Source: Axinella damicornis
Taxonomy: Eukaryota; Porifera; Demospongiae; Axinellida; Axinellidae
DNA: 64,000 bases
Direction: 5' to 3'
Assembly (NCBI GenBank): GCA_963931865.1
Contig: OZ007513.1
Coordinates: forward strand, 4,998,168 to 5,062,167
This document shows, in pieces, positions 1-13,200 of the stretch (within the stretch, counting starts at the first letter, position 1; each line of letters starts with the position of its first letter). Both the position numbers and the translations under genes were made by a program. The notes under the pieces were generated by a model that was not told where the DNA came from, ran no database searches, and was given only the letters and a program-made list of their open reading frames with translations.

Positions 1-1440
1 CCAAACAACTAAGCCGTGTGATCCGACCTAGACTTGGAAGACCGTGTAGAAATAGGTACAAACAGTATAGAAAGGGCCAGACGAAGCGTTTTTGTGAATA
101 CTGATGACTGTTCCGAAGTTATACGACGCTGTATTCCAAAGATGGGAGTCAAGATGGCGGTTATTCGCACTCAAGAGTCGTTCTTTCGAGGACTGCTCAA
201 CCTAGCCACAAAACACTTACATCCCGCCCTAGAGCTTCCTATGGCGTGTCTCCCAACAGTAGAATCGAGTTGCTGGCGGTCTTCGCACTGGAGATTTTTG
301 GTGAATAGTTTGCTGGAATCGATTTAACCAGCATACGACGGCTACAGTGTGAGCTGCTGTATTGATGTTTGGTCTGCATGTTGACTACCCTCCCTGCTTT
401 GTGTCGAGTAAGTTTGATTTCGCTAGCTTACTTTCTGTGCGAGAAAAACGGTGTTGAAGAAATTGTCAGGCCACGCCCACCGCGCGACGATCCCGTAACC
501 TTAAAATGTGTTTCAGGAGCTACTGAAATTTCAAGAATTTCAAAATTTCGGTCATATGCTCGTACCCATTGCATACAAGTTTTTTTAATCCATTTCATGC
601 AATTTCCAGTACTTGATTTTGGGTTAGGCCACTCTGGTTCTCAGCCCTTCAATTAACATCTAGGTCATCATGGGAGGGTGCAAGGTAAATGGTCTTTAAT
701 AAAGTTAGCGACATAGTAATTATAAGGCCATGGTAAATGGTGTCACACGAGGCGAGGATCCTGGACCATTGGTATCTGCAGAGGATGAATAATGCAGGCA
801 CAGTATTCTGATTTCCTACATCAAAGAGGGTCTACCCTCCTTTTCATACTGTACGAAAACCTGTACTGAAGTGCAACCTTAGTACTGTTGAATAGCGTAG
901 TGGATAGCAATAAGTGGTGGTTGACAAACATTCGTGACAAACACAAGTAATAACTGTTTCCATGGTTGCAAACCTATTGTCCTGAAGGGGAGAACATCTT
1001 CCGAGGCGTGGTCCTTGGGCTATGGGAGGAGTGCTTGGAGGGGGAGCAACGTGGTGACCTCCGAGGAAACTTGGACACCGCCGGCATGCTGCCCTCCAGA
1101 GCACGTTTCACTCCTATCATTCTATGGAAGTAACAATGAGCACTTCAAAGTGATCATCTATGACCGACACCATGAGATGTAGCCAGTGACCACAGCATCA
1201 TCTTGCCTGTATACGATTTGTACAGTGCTCGGGAATGTATGCTTTGGTAGTTTGCGGCTCTTATGACACCACACTATACAATGCAGATGAGGATGTACTG
1301 AAGTGTATGTCCAGCTGGGGCATCTAGTTCTCATGTGCTACATACAGGGAATGATTGAAGTTTTGGCATAAGTATTAGCTAGATACAAGCATAGTTATGT
1401 TCAGTTACAGCTCTAATGAGATTTACAGTAGTAATTGCAA
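1..1440. other. no recognisable gene
   Basis: Short open frames occur on both strands, but none matches a family I recognise, and none shows splice sites joining it to a neighbour. The missing 5' exons of the GH116 gene could lie here or further upstream; I looked for a GH116 N-terminal domain and did not see one. Confidence 0.4.
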
Positions 1441-1767
1441 CTTATAGCTTAGTACGCATCAAGCGCCCACCACGTATCAAGCGCCCATCCCCCTCTTCAC
1501 ACGAAAGTTACTGCACAGGATTCAAAAGCGGTGTAGTAAGGGCCCACCTATCACACAATCTTGAGCAGTATTTCCAACTTACCTTAATAACCTTTGTGTA
1601 AGGTGTTGCATCAACTACACTGCCGAGTCAAGCGAAGACGCACAATCAATGTCTTACGTGAGCAATTATTCATAGTCGGTCATTGATATTCACAGCTTAC
1701 CACCGGTGCTTATTGCTTATATTATACAGCTGGGCGGACCTAAATAGTCTAAGTACATATCTAGCCA

Positions 1768-1768
<1 letters not shown>
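1441..1768. repeat. degraded copy of the intronic MITE at 6805-7219
   Basis: This stretch shares long similar blocks with 6811-7150 in the same orientation: the doubled 'cgtatcaagcgccca' motif, then 'cgaaagttactgca', 'gtagtaagggccca' and 'attcatag.cggtcattgatattcacagctta'. The copy at 6805 has clear inverted ends with a TA duplication. This one lacks a clean right end and runs into the poly-C tract. Confidence 0.6.

Positions 1769-1796
<28 letters not shown>
1769..1796. repeat. poly-C tract
   Basis: An uninterrupted run of about 27 C residues. Similar long C or G runs recur at 6597, 18581, 34113, 37936, 40626 and 46783. The tract lies just upstream of the KDZ transposase remnant. Confidence 0.9.
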
Positions 1797-1798
<2 letters not shown>

Positions 1799-1840
1799 TC
1801 TTGGCCAAAATTGAGATTGTAATTGATAAACTACATAATT

Positions 1841-2146
1841 ATGGAAGGACACACTGACAAGTGGTGCATTGCCAATTGCAACCCGCATCTCTTCAAGGCA
1901 CTGGACAAAGTAAGTGCCTGTCACATAAGACTATCAAAATGCAGAGTACTATATGCTACCATGCATCTGTTATGTAAACATTCCTCCCTGCAGGTTGACA
2001 CTGAGGCTTGTGAGCAGTGTTTCTCTTGGCTTTCTCACTATGCCAGAATAACACGGCAGATGCAAAGGAGCACTTTTTTGTTCTTTGTACTGTGTGACAT
2101 GCACAATCTAAGGGAAGAGGGCAAATTACAGAGAAGCCATTATTAG
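1841..2146 (+). pseudogene. KDZ-type transposase C-terminal remnant (two exons)
   Basis: Two segments join in phase 0 across an 84-bp GT-AG intron (1910-1993, donor gtaagt). The first reads EGHTDKWC...HLFKALDK. The second reads VDTEACEQCFSWLSHYARI, then TFLFFVLCDMHNLREE. This is the signature C-terminus of Kyakuja-Dileera-Zisupton transposases, in which a conserved 'TE.CEQ..SWLS.Y..I...M....FLF......HN' block carries the last acidic residue. The rest of the transposase, including the other catalytic aspartates and the cysteine cluster, is not seen upstream, so I read it as a truncated relic. Family assignment is from motif memory. Confidence 0.65.
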
Positions 2147-2246
2147 GAAATAATATGGTGTTAACTTAAATAGTTGGTAAGTAACATTTGCTACACCACT
2201 GCTTTGTTTTTGTTTTGAATCACATGAAAGGATCTTTGAGTCAGGG

Positions 2247-3175
2247 ATGGTCTACTTCCGTGGCTGGAACTTTCTAGTTGGATATCATGGACACATCTGG
2301 GACCTGGCTACCACTCCGGGACCTTACACTGCCTCCATGACTGGGATGTCCCTGTATATCCTAGACCTGGGACGCTGGGACCTAGCTTACATTACCTCAA
2401 TGGCTGGGACATCCCAATTAAATCCCAGGACCTGGGACTAGCTTACACTACCTCCATGGCTAGGACATCCCAGGATGTCCCGGTGTATCCCAGGACATCT
2501 TGGACCTGGGACCTTGGGACCTATCTTACACTGCCTCCATGGCTAGGACATCCCAGGATGTCCCGGTGTATCCCAGGACATCTTGGACCTGGGACCCTAG
2601 GACCTATCTTACACTGCCTTCATGGCTAGGACATCCCAGGATGTCCCGGTATATCCCAGGACATCTTGGACCTGGGACCCTGGGACCTAGCTTACACTGC
2701 CTCCATGGCTAGGACATCCCAGGATGTCCCGGTATATCCCAGGACCTGGGACCCTGGGACCTAGCTTACACTGCCTCCATGGCTAGGACATCCCAGGATG
2801 TCCCGGTATATCCCAGGACCTGGGACCCTGGGACCTAGCTTACACTGCCTTCATGGCTAGGACATCCCAGGATGTCCCGGTGTATCCCAGGACATCTTGG
2901 ACCTGGGACCCTGGGACCTAGCTTACACTGCCTCCATGGCTAGGACATCCCAGGATGTCCCGGTATATCCCAGGACCTGGGACCCTGGGACCTAGCTTAC
3001 ACTGCCTTCATGGCTAGGACATCCCAGGATGTCCCGGTATATCCTAGGACATCTTGGACCCTACACTGCCTCCATGGGTGGGACATCCCAGGATGTCCCA
3101 GGTATCCTGGGAAAGCAGACCGGGTACACCTCCATTGTTGGGATAACCCAGGACATCCCGGGAGATCCCAGCCAT
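2247..3175. repeat. minisatellite, about 74-96 bp units
   Basis: About ten degenerate units follow one another, each carrying 'tagcttacactgcctccatgg', 'ctaggacatcccaggatg', 'tcccggtatatcccagga' and 'cctgggaccctggga'. Units differ by the presence or absence of a short 'catcttgga' segment. The palindrome GGACATCCCAGGATGTCC inside each unit could form small hairpins. Several open frames run through the array, but they arise from the repeat and are not genes. The edges at 2247 and 3175 are degenerate. Confidence 0.9.
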
Positions 3176-4242
3176 GACTTTCATATACTGAGACAGTCAG
3201 TGGCAGTCCTGGACCACCCTGAATGTACTTATCAAAACAACACCAGTTCCAGTACACATTTTACAAAGTATGCTATTCATAATCGTCTGATTCAGTCTAG
3301 ATGCAGTGCGTGGCACAACAGTCAGCCCTTGGTCACAGACGAGGTCTCTCAAAATTCAGCACCACAAACACTCCAAATGCAGCACATGGCAATGGTGGCA
3401 TGGCAGTAGACGCCCAGTTCCTGGAATAGTGCTCTCGAAATGCAGTACTTGGCATGACAGTTCGATGCTCATTTCCTGGAATTTAAAAACAGTCACAAAC
3501 GATTTCTCTCCAAATGCTACGCGACAATTTCTATATATCACAACGGTCCATCCAATCTAGCGATACAAACCCATTTCCTGGAATTTCTATGATTCCAATC
3601 CTACGGTAGTGAGTATAATATTTTGTACCGGTTTATTACCATGAATACGGTGACTGAAATAACGGCGAAAAGAACCGCCTTGACTTGTATTAGGTACAGA
3701 GTTTTCTGTTGGGTAAAATGTCTGTGAATGCCTTAGCTAACCTGCTTGAAGCAGTTTTCACCAACAGACTGACACACAGACAGACACACAGATATGAAGG
3801 CATTGCTTTACCCCTGCTGTGCATGTGTGTGCGGGGTAACAAGGTTTAGACTATGTATGGTATGGTTTGATCTTTATTTTCTACAATCCATGATACACCT
3901 CATCAAAAGTTCGTAATTCATACAGAGAAACTGAAAGATGTAGCCCACAGTCTAAACCGGTTATTGCACTCAAGCAGGTCTCTTAGCTGTTCAGAGACCT
4001 TTGGGAGTCACCTATAATCACCTCGGGCTTTGCCCTTGGTAATTATAACCTATACGTAGCCAGGACAAAGGCATTCATTACTAGCTAGGGTGAAGCTTGA
4101 CCTGAGTGGTTGATGTGTGCCATGACCACTTAGCAGGTGTGCAATTTCTGATTCCCTCTGGCCACAATACATGTATTATATAAGTAAAAGAAATCAGAGA
4201 ATTCATAATAGTGCTGTTCCACCTACACACACACACACACAG
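3176..4242. other. no gene seen; repeats and probable intron of the GH116 gene
   Basis: No coding exon is recognised. A block near 3740-3840, rich in 'acagacagacacaca' and ending in 'gcggggtaac', resembles in inverted orientation a stretch near 32400-32530. It therefore looks like a dispersed repeat. An (AC)n run at 4224-4241 ends directly at the splice acceptor of the first visible GH116 exon. Confidence 0.5.
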
Positions 4243-7200
4243 GCAACTTCTATAGCCATCTTGTCAGCGACTCCGTCAATGCCGCCAAACTCCTTGGAGA
4301 GAACCTCACCTCTGCCGTGATGGACATCCAGGCTCTCCACAACCCCTTCTTTAGCTCCTCCATGCCGGCTGTCCTACAAGACATGCTCATCAACAGCCTC
4401 TCTCACATCAGGTCCGACACTGCAATTTATGATGCATACAGAATACTTGTCCTTTGTCACACAATTACTGTTACTATGGCAACGTTTTCACTGGTCTCCT
4501 CCATGCATTTAGGTAGCCTCATTCCCAGGCCTAAGAAGAAGAGAGGACTTGGTATCCACTGTTTGCACATGCGTGTAATTTCTCAGGCCCCTCTCCCTCT
4601 TCCTTGTGCCTGGCTTGCATTGAGGCTACACTTCAGTCGTGTTATCCTTCGATCCTCACATGGAACCAGTTGATATATAACACAGTCGTAGCATGACAAA
4701 GGCATGAAAGCTATGAATTCGTGGTCAAATTTCAGATGTGTAAATGGGAATTCACTGAGCCTGAGCGAGTGTATGTGCAGAACATGGAGCAGTTGCATGC
4801 ACATAATAGATATTATGTGACTGAGTATGGCACAACCTCAGGCCACAGAATATGACACAAAAACGTAACAACAACAGTGAGTCAGGCTAGTTGAAGCAGT
4901 CTAGTCTGCATGTAGCGCACCACATTCTCTGATCTGCAGAACGTGTGGATGGCATGAACACACTGATGAGGTCGAGTGATTTCAATACACACTGACGCAG
5001 GAACTGGCAAAACCAAGTAGACAGATATGCTTCACGCTACAGTGGGGCTCGCTCAGGCTCACCCCAATAACTACCTCATGAGCTGGAAACCCCTGATTAC
5101 AGTTATCCCTGCACCCTTCTTGAAAGGATGCCAGTTAATGCACGCTCACTTACACACTCCCTGTACACATGCAGGTCGGCCTTCTGGCTGAATGACGGGA
5201 GGTGGCGGCAATGGGAGGCGTACGACTGCGTCAACCTAGGTGGGTGTTTCAGACCTTCCAAGTCACCCTCATTACTGTAACAAGGGTGACACCGTAATTT
5301 TGCAGTGATCACCCTCTCACCCTCGTTGTACATGTTATCACCCTCCATCACTAGCATGAGTATCTACACCATCACTTTTGGGCCACATATGTAGTCATAA
5401 GTCTTCTTCATGTGATAAAATGTGTCTATTAGAGAGTATAGAGTGTACCAAGAGCACATGATGACATCATCAACGATGATTGTCGTTGTGTGCTCTTGAG
5501 TGTACACAATAATACATGGTGATCCCATCAATTCATGATTTACTATGACGTGTATGACTGCGTTTGTCACCTTCATCTAAATTTTGAAGGGTTGGAATGT
5601 CTGGTGTTTCAGTGGCACCGTCCAACGTTCTCCTTCACTAGCTTTGCCATTGTTGCCCACTCAACAAGCTCCAAGCAGTGTAGTCTCGGTCCCAGACCCA
5701 AACCAACCCCAGCACGGATCGCTTCCTGACACACGAAGCAATCCGCGCTGGGGTTGGTTTGGGTCTGGGGCCAAAACTACAGGCAATGCTGCAGACACTG
5801 TTGCCATGTAGTCGCCTCGTCCCCTGGCAAGATCTGAGGGTATCCTGTGTATTTTTATGCACAGTAGAGAGGTACATGTAATAGAGCCAAAGAGCAGCCA
5901 CTTAAGGATGTTCATGAGGGCCCTTGTGGCAGATATAGTAAATACTTACAACCAAGGTGGGCTACCCATTCATAATAGTCAGTGTGGGGTTATTCAGAAG
6001 CATATCGTCCAGTTCAGCTGTGGCTGTGTGATGTCCGATGCGCACATATGAAGAAAATGATGTCGTACATGAAGCCATAATTATTGAATGGGCGGTTTCA
6101 AGCGCCTTGTGAGACTTCGAAGTTGTCAAAAAAGCGATGGGGTTGTGCAATGCTCAGTATAAAATGCTGCTGTTTTGTGCAAACACCGTCTTGAGATAGT
6201 CAGCCAAATTTGAACTAGCCCGTCTGGAGAAAGAAGAAAACTAATTTTGGCGGTTTGGCGACTTTTTTGTGCGGTAATTTCACGACGGTTTTTCACGTCA
6301 ATGATGGGTACCACCTGCTCACACACACTCTATGATACAGTACCACCTGCCACCCATCCCTCCTCAGATTCTGTCCACAATGATGGTGAGCGCCATATCC
6401 CCTACATAACAATCTTCCCGAACTCCACCATCAACAAGCTCTATGCCTGGGCAAAGTTCCAGCTACCAGACGGTATGATCCAGGAGCAGTTGAGATGTGG
6501 CTGCATGTATCTTCCCCAGGAGCCAGAGGTCTGATGCTAATTTTAAGGGTATATCAAGCCGCCAATGACGAGTGTGTGGTTGGTGGTTGTGGTGGTGGGG
6601 GGGGGGGGGGGGGGTGAGTGAGTGGGGGGTATCAATAGTGTGATACTTTAGGGAAGTCACATTATGATCTAATGGCTGCCACTAAAGACACTCATATTTG
6701 CCGAATGATCAGTTGATCTTGCTATTTTGGATTTAGTCTATTTTCTCTTGCTCAGGAGGTTGGGGGCGGAAGAGTGAGAGAAGATCTAGCAGAACTCATA
6801 GTTACCGTAGTGTACGTATCAAGTGCCCACCACGTATCAAGCGCCCACCCCCCTCTTCACGCGAAAGTTACTGCAAAGGGTCCAATAGCAGTGTAGTAAG
6901 GGCCCACCCATCACATAAGTTTTGAGCAGCATTTCTTAACCTCTGGGCGAGGTTGTGCATTCAAAAAAGGCCGATTTACAGTCAACTACGGCAAGCTTAG
7001 AGACGCACTATCAATTTCTATGCGTGAAAAATGCTTAGATATTCATAGCCGGTCATTGATATTCACAGCTTACCGCAGCGCTTGTTGTTTATACAGTGGT
7101 GAATAGGTGGGCGGATACTATATGCCTAAGTAGTCTGAGTACGCATCTAGCGCCCACCCCGCTGTTCAGCGGGCGTTCTATTGTCCCCAAACCCTGGGCG

Positions 7201-10200
7201 CTTAATACGTACTCTACGGTATTCATAGTTCACACATATTGGTCTAGCTCGATAGACAATGTATTTTGTAATTTGTGATTATGTACATGAGGTTGTTGAG
7301 ATTTGTCTCAATTCACACTCCCCACTGTGCAGGAGGTGGAGTTTGGCTGTGGCCGTGTGATGTCCGATGTCTCCTCCATGTTCATTGTCTACCTGTTGGA
7401 GTTACAGACATGGTACCACAATGTCTCCATTACTGAGGCGATCCTGAAGGACCTTTGGCCACATGCGCGGCTGGCTGCCGAGTGGCAGATGTCCGTCAGC
7501 TCTCAGGATGGCATCCCACATCACCTTGTCACCACCTATGACATACTTGGGTTGGTAGCGTACAGATTTTCCACCTACAGCAGTGGGTTTCACCTGCTCG
7601 CCATGCAGGCAGCTGAGAAGCTGGCTTATCAAATGGGTGAGTTGCTTGGTACCATGCATGGGTAAGTAATCGGTCCGTTCGTGTGTGTGTCAGGTATCAT
7701 CAACCTTTGGGCAGTTACACAGTAAATCAGGCCAGCTTGATTCTTGCCACTCACAATAATTTTAACAACATTTTTCGATGCTTATTGGTAGATGGCAAAA
7801 AGCTTCCAGTAGCTTGCAAATCTTGCAGGATTCTATTACGGTAGCCCCAACAATGTCAGCACATACCTGTACATGTGAAACAGTAGAAACAGAGGGTGAC
7901 ACACGTGCATACCCACCACCCACACACACATGCGTACACCACACACACAATTATGCGTATAACCTCTTCAGTTTTAAGTGCTAGTGTTGTTGTTGTGGTG
8001 TCATTACCACCAAAGGCTACTAGAGAAACTATCACTAGCTAGCAGTTACTGACTGATTGAAAGATTGACAAGTGCACGGTATAATATACAGAACAAAACG
8101 GAAAACTGAGCACACGAGGCGGGCAAATTACAATACCAGAAATGCAACTATACCACAGTTGTAACTACATATCCTGTAACATTTGGTATGGATACGGGAG
8201 TTAAGCAATGCTTGAACAGACTGTAACCAATGCATCAAGTGGCAATCGCAGTCCTGGGTGGGTACAAAGTGTGGTCACTCCAATACGTGCCATACTTAGA
8301 GCTGGACAGCCTGTGCCCATCCGAAAACTGCTTGTGACCGTATGAACCCGTGACCGTTGCAAAAATCAGTGACTGTGTGACTTTTGGTAGTATACGGAGT
8401 AATACAGTAACCCACACCCATACCACACCTACATCCTCCATATATGGGGTTACAATCCCCGGTCACAGCTCTGCTTATTGGAGTGACTACCCCTTGTGTA
8501 AGGTACAACTGGTAGGGCAAAGTATTGGCTCGGGTTTTAATTGTATGCTTGAAGGTTGTGTTGAGAATCATTTTCCGACTAGTATGTTAGAGGTGAGAAC
8601 GGAAGTTCACAGTCATATGTACTTGCTATCTTATTTGAAGGTGATGTGGAGTTTGCTATGACATGTCACAAGGCGTTCGTACTTGGACAGCAAGCGCTGG
8701 ACCAATTCCTGTGGAATGAGACAAGTCAGTACTACAATGCGTATTCAACCATGGGCTTTGATTATGAGACATTTGTTAACGCAACTGGAATGGAGGTGTG
8801 TGGTTACCCAGAGAATGGAACACATACGATTGATCGCAGTGATGCCCAAGAAAAGAGGAGAGGAAACACGACTGAGCAGATTTGTGTGGAGGGAAACCCC
8901 GCGACTCCAGGAGCCATTATGGCAGATAGCTTCTACTCCCAGGTAGGGAAACTTCAATTGCTGTTGAAACTCTGTCTACTAAATTATTAACAACTAGAGA
9001 ATTATTGTACACCATCTATATTCGGATGCGCTAGCATGGAAGTTGTACAATATTGTTGCGGAAGACCTTCCGTTGATAGTGCACAACCATCTCACTGTGC
9101 GTTGCAAGTTTGTTTTTGCCCTCTTGTTTGGCTCTGGAGTTATAATCTGTCAACAGTTATAATCGGATGCATTATCAGACACCACTCCCCGTTGCTTGTC
9201 TGAAGCAGTTTTCGGCGGTTTCTGTAGCCTGGTAAAGCCCCAAGACCCTTCTGCTGTATGCCTGATTTTTGGTGTTTTAGTTGCCTCAGGCATTGAAGTG
9301 TGTCATTGAAATGTTGACCGAGTCTCGCCTCTTTGATTGGAGAGTGGATTTCACCGTGTGTTTAGTATGGACGTCGTCAATACCTCTTTGGATACAGCAA
9401 TCGCTGGAATGTGCAGCTTCTCAGCAGCACAATGGTACAAGTCCGGTGTTCGTACGTCATATAGTTCTTGAGATGGAGCTGTTTTTCATCTTTCCATTGA
9501 GTAACTTGATACATCACAGGGCCGGCGCAGCAGGGTGGGCCAGGTGGGCCATGGCCCACCCAATTCTCAACCCAGGTATTTAAAAAAAAATTTTTTTACC
9601 TGTCGCTCCATCGCGACATCGATCATCGAGGCAACATCGAGCGCTCAGTAGATCGACACTCGCACTCGTACTCATGATCGGGTCATAGCCTCGTTCCCAG
9701 GCGCCTGGGAACGAAGCTAATTATAAGCTGTGGCGATTCGTACCTAGTCTAGCCTCGTTCCCAGGCCCCACCCGGCTTTTCGTCGCTTCAAAGAGGCACG
9801 CGGGCCTGGGAAAACGATGCTACCTATGAGCAAGAAAGAAGCACATGGCACGGCCGCTGGACCTGCAATCCTCTTACAGCTGGAACTTGCAGTGCAAAGC
9901 ACGAAGGTGCCACGAGAGCCTATCCTGATAACTGAAAATTTTTTAATGAAGGTGAAAAAAATTTCCGCGCTTCGCGCGGACTTATCACCACTTCACACCT
10001 CTGCACACTGCCTTCGGCAGTGTCCAATGGATTCTGGCCCACCCTATGTATATCTTTTACAGTGATCCGGCCCTGCATCAGTATCATGTTTGATAGGTCG
10101 ACTAGACGAAGAGGATGGAGAAGAACAGCTCCATCTCGATAATTAAGTGATGTATCAACACTGGACTTGTGCTGTTGTGTTGCTGAGAAGATTTTCATCT

Positions 10201-13200
10201 TTGACAGATTATGACTCCAGAGCCAAACAAGATAGCAACACCAAACTTGCAACGCTCAGTGAGATGAATGTGCACTATCGACAGAAGGTCACACCCACTC
10301 CACAATTGTACAACTTCCATGCTAGCGCGTCCGTACTTAGATGGTGTATGATAATTACTAAATTTCTCCCAGGAAGGCATTTGTTGCTGATTCTTGGATA
10401 CTTAAATTGGAAGCCTTTTTATCTCTTCCCTGTGTGTGGCTGGAGAGAATGTTGGTTATCCACTTCAATACAGTTAAATTGCTGAATTAGCACTCGTAGT
10501 ATGAAACAAATGCAAGAATAAAAACGTCCACCATTTCTCAACATCGTGCAAGCCAGTCCCACTATTGATAAGCATCGATTGTTCTCATAATCACACAGGT
10601 ATTGGCCTACTCACTCGGCCTGGGCACTCTTGTTCAGAATGAAACTCGACTCAGACTCCACATGAGGGCAGAGCTAGTCCACAACGACAGTCCTTACGGT
10701 CTACTGGTACTAACAGGTGGAGGCCCAGATGTGCATGTATACTTTTGGTATACCTTTGCTGCTTTTAATGTAATTACAGACTGCATCCAAAGAGTGTATG
10801 TACTAGGGTGTATGGGACTTGTACCCTGAGTTCATTTCCATGGGTGAAGCAGGGAATATATATAACTGCATGAAGGGGCATGCATCCTGGAATCCTTGAA
10901 ACCAATAGATATACATGTATAGTACAGCTGACCCTTACCATACATAGCCCATGAAAATTATCAATTTTGTTTTGATAAGAACACCCCCAGTTGCCCCTTA
11001 GCTGTTGCTTGGCAACCATAGACCTGAAGTGTATGCAAAGGTCAAAGGCTAGGGTGTATGGCAGATACACTCTGTATGAGTACCTTTCATTTGCCATGCA
11101 CCATGGTACAAGTAGGTATGCACCATTGTGGTTGATGATGTGGTATATACATGGCATTTGCATGCTGATTGACATCACTCACTAGCCTTGTTCCCGGGCC
11201 TCCACACCCAGCTTTTGTCGCTTGCAGATACCAGGTCTGTCACTATTACGTGTGGTGGACGTAGTATACATATAGGTTAGACACTGAGACCAAGGGATCT
11301 ATGCGATTTAGAAACCCGAGGGTCCTGGGCTGTAGCGTCCCAAGCGCAGCGAGGGCACTACTAAGGGCCCGAGGGTTTCTAAATTGCGTAGATCCCATTG
11401 GTCTCAGTGTCTAACCGATTTAGAGTATAGCAACGGTAACTACGCTAGCGCTTCCGTTGTCAACAAAATAACCTATGAGTCGGAGGTCCTTTTCGACGCA
11501 ATAACAGACTGGCTTACAAGTACGACAAGGCCGCTGACACACGAGGCGCTCGAGTGACTTGCGTGCACGATTGAGCAGTCACATGGCTCTGCCCCTCAAC
11601 TTGGCTCCACCCCACCCGTGACCGCCCGCTTGTATAGCTCCTCCTTCGAGTGCTTGATGTAGCCGTTGCACTTCCGTACACAGAGCTAGAGACTGAGTAC
11701 ACAGTTACGTGCACTGCCTGTAATTCTAAAGCAGCTGTATAATACAGTAGCCTGTTAGTTGGCAGTAAACAATAACTTTTACAGGTACAGTACCCTGTGG
11801 GCTCAATAGTGAAACCCCGTACGAGGTTTCAATATGGGATTTAGATACCTCGCAGTGAGCAATCTGATTGGTGGAATTTGTACAACGATAAGTTTGAGTG
11901 TAATATCAAATACTCAAAAATTAACCCACCCCCGTCTTTTAGCACCTGTTGACTTCCTCACTCATGCATGGGGGTATTATGTGGAGATTACGAATAAGCT
12001 TATGAAGTGTTTACTAGAAGACACAGTGTGCTCAGAGGATAATTCTCTCTTGATTGTGTCTCCAGGTCGTTTTCCCTACCCTGGTCCTAGTTCTGACAAT
12101 GCAGTGTGGATGATGGGAAGCGCAAACTGGGCCTCCATCAGCCTCCACCTCGGAGAAGTAAGTACCGGCTGTAGTCATCCCTCCTCTGCATGCACGCATG
12201 CACACAAATCATCTAAGAAAGGTGCCCAGTAGAGCACTTACCATGTGCACTGTTTGCAGCAACGTTCCATGCGTGAGAACTGGCATTTGGTCTGCCATAA
12301 ACAATAATTGATTTGGACAGAGTGTGAAAATGGCTGCAAGCGTTCCTATTTCACCCAAACTGTTCAATTTTGTGTCCCCAGACAGAGGGACGGACATACT
12401 GACATACTGACAGGCACAGCATTCACTCTACCCTAACTGCACGTGTACGCATAGGGGTTAATGGGCTAGCTCAAGATTCTTAATGTATACGCTGTGATGG
12501 AAGTGGCCACCCTACATGATGTCGCAGCATTGCCTAAATCGCTGCTCTTAGACATTGAACTAGAGCTTTCTACCCCAGAATTCCGTTATCTCTTCAGGGC
12601 ATCTTGTTGTTGAGATTGGAAGGATGAACAGTTGAAGTTGGACTGTGAAAAGTTTACTTGACGTGTGCAGCACTTATCTGTGCAGTTATAACGACCCTGG
12701 TCTTCTTACAGTGATGCATGATAACCCAGGAATGCCGCATCTCCCAATAGAGAAGGTTTTTATGCAGGTCCTGGGCCCAGGGTGGTGACATCATCACTGA
12801 CCTCATGTACTGCATCTGAAATAACAATTGTTTTTCATTACTAAATTGTTTCCGGCTACTCCTTGCCTGGTGCTCTGTACGGTTACACCAGAACGAATGT
12901 TATGCTTGGAGTACTGATTTGTGATCCGAACAGCATCTTCACTGTAGCTACGCGCGAGTGTCCAGTTTTACTGACAAACATATTAGCGCAGAGTGTTTTG
13001 TTAGGGAGGATGTTTGTAGCCTTGGGCCTGGGGAACAGAGCCGGTACATCAACGGTTATAGTCTAGCCAGTGTGTAAATGTAAAATGGCCTGATTAAAAT
13101 TGGATCTTGAAATCAGATATTACTTGCGTGCATAATTGTTGCCACTGACAACATTTGATTTGATTCGGAAGTCTAATTTAATAGCTTTGTATGGGAACAA

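Larger units (their letters stand above)
5014..6019 (+). repeat. donor-like copy of a segmental duplication (partner 30680-32079)
   Basis: This GH116 segment, from the intron before exon 2 through exon 2 and into the next intron, is matched in order and orientation at 30680-32079. Exon 2 is open here and has a stop codon in the partner. This copy carries an extra insertion of about 355 bp (5250-5605) that the partner lacks. Confidence 0.85.

Noticed and set aside
2247..3409. several open frames of 60-126 codons
   Set aside because: They fall within the minisatellite or its edge and share the repeat's Trp/Gly/Pro pattern.
5638..5915. small proteins on both strands with 'DPNQPQ' motifs
   Set aside because: They arise from the palindromic MITE, so each strand mirrors the other.
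9281..9583. possible extra GH116 exon
   Set aside because: It lies within an inverted-repeat arm and does not fit the phase chain; exons at 8641-8942 and 10599-10716 join perfectly without it.
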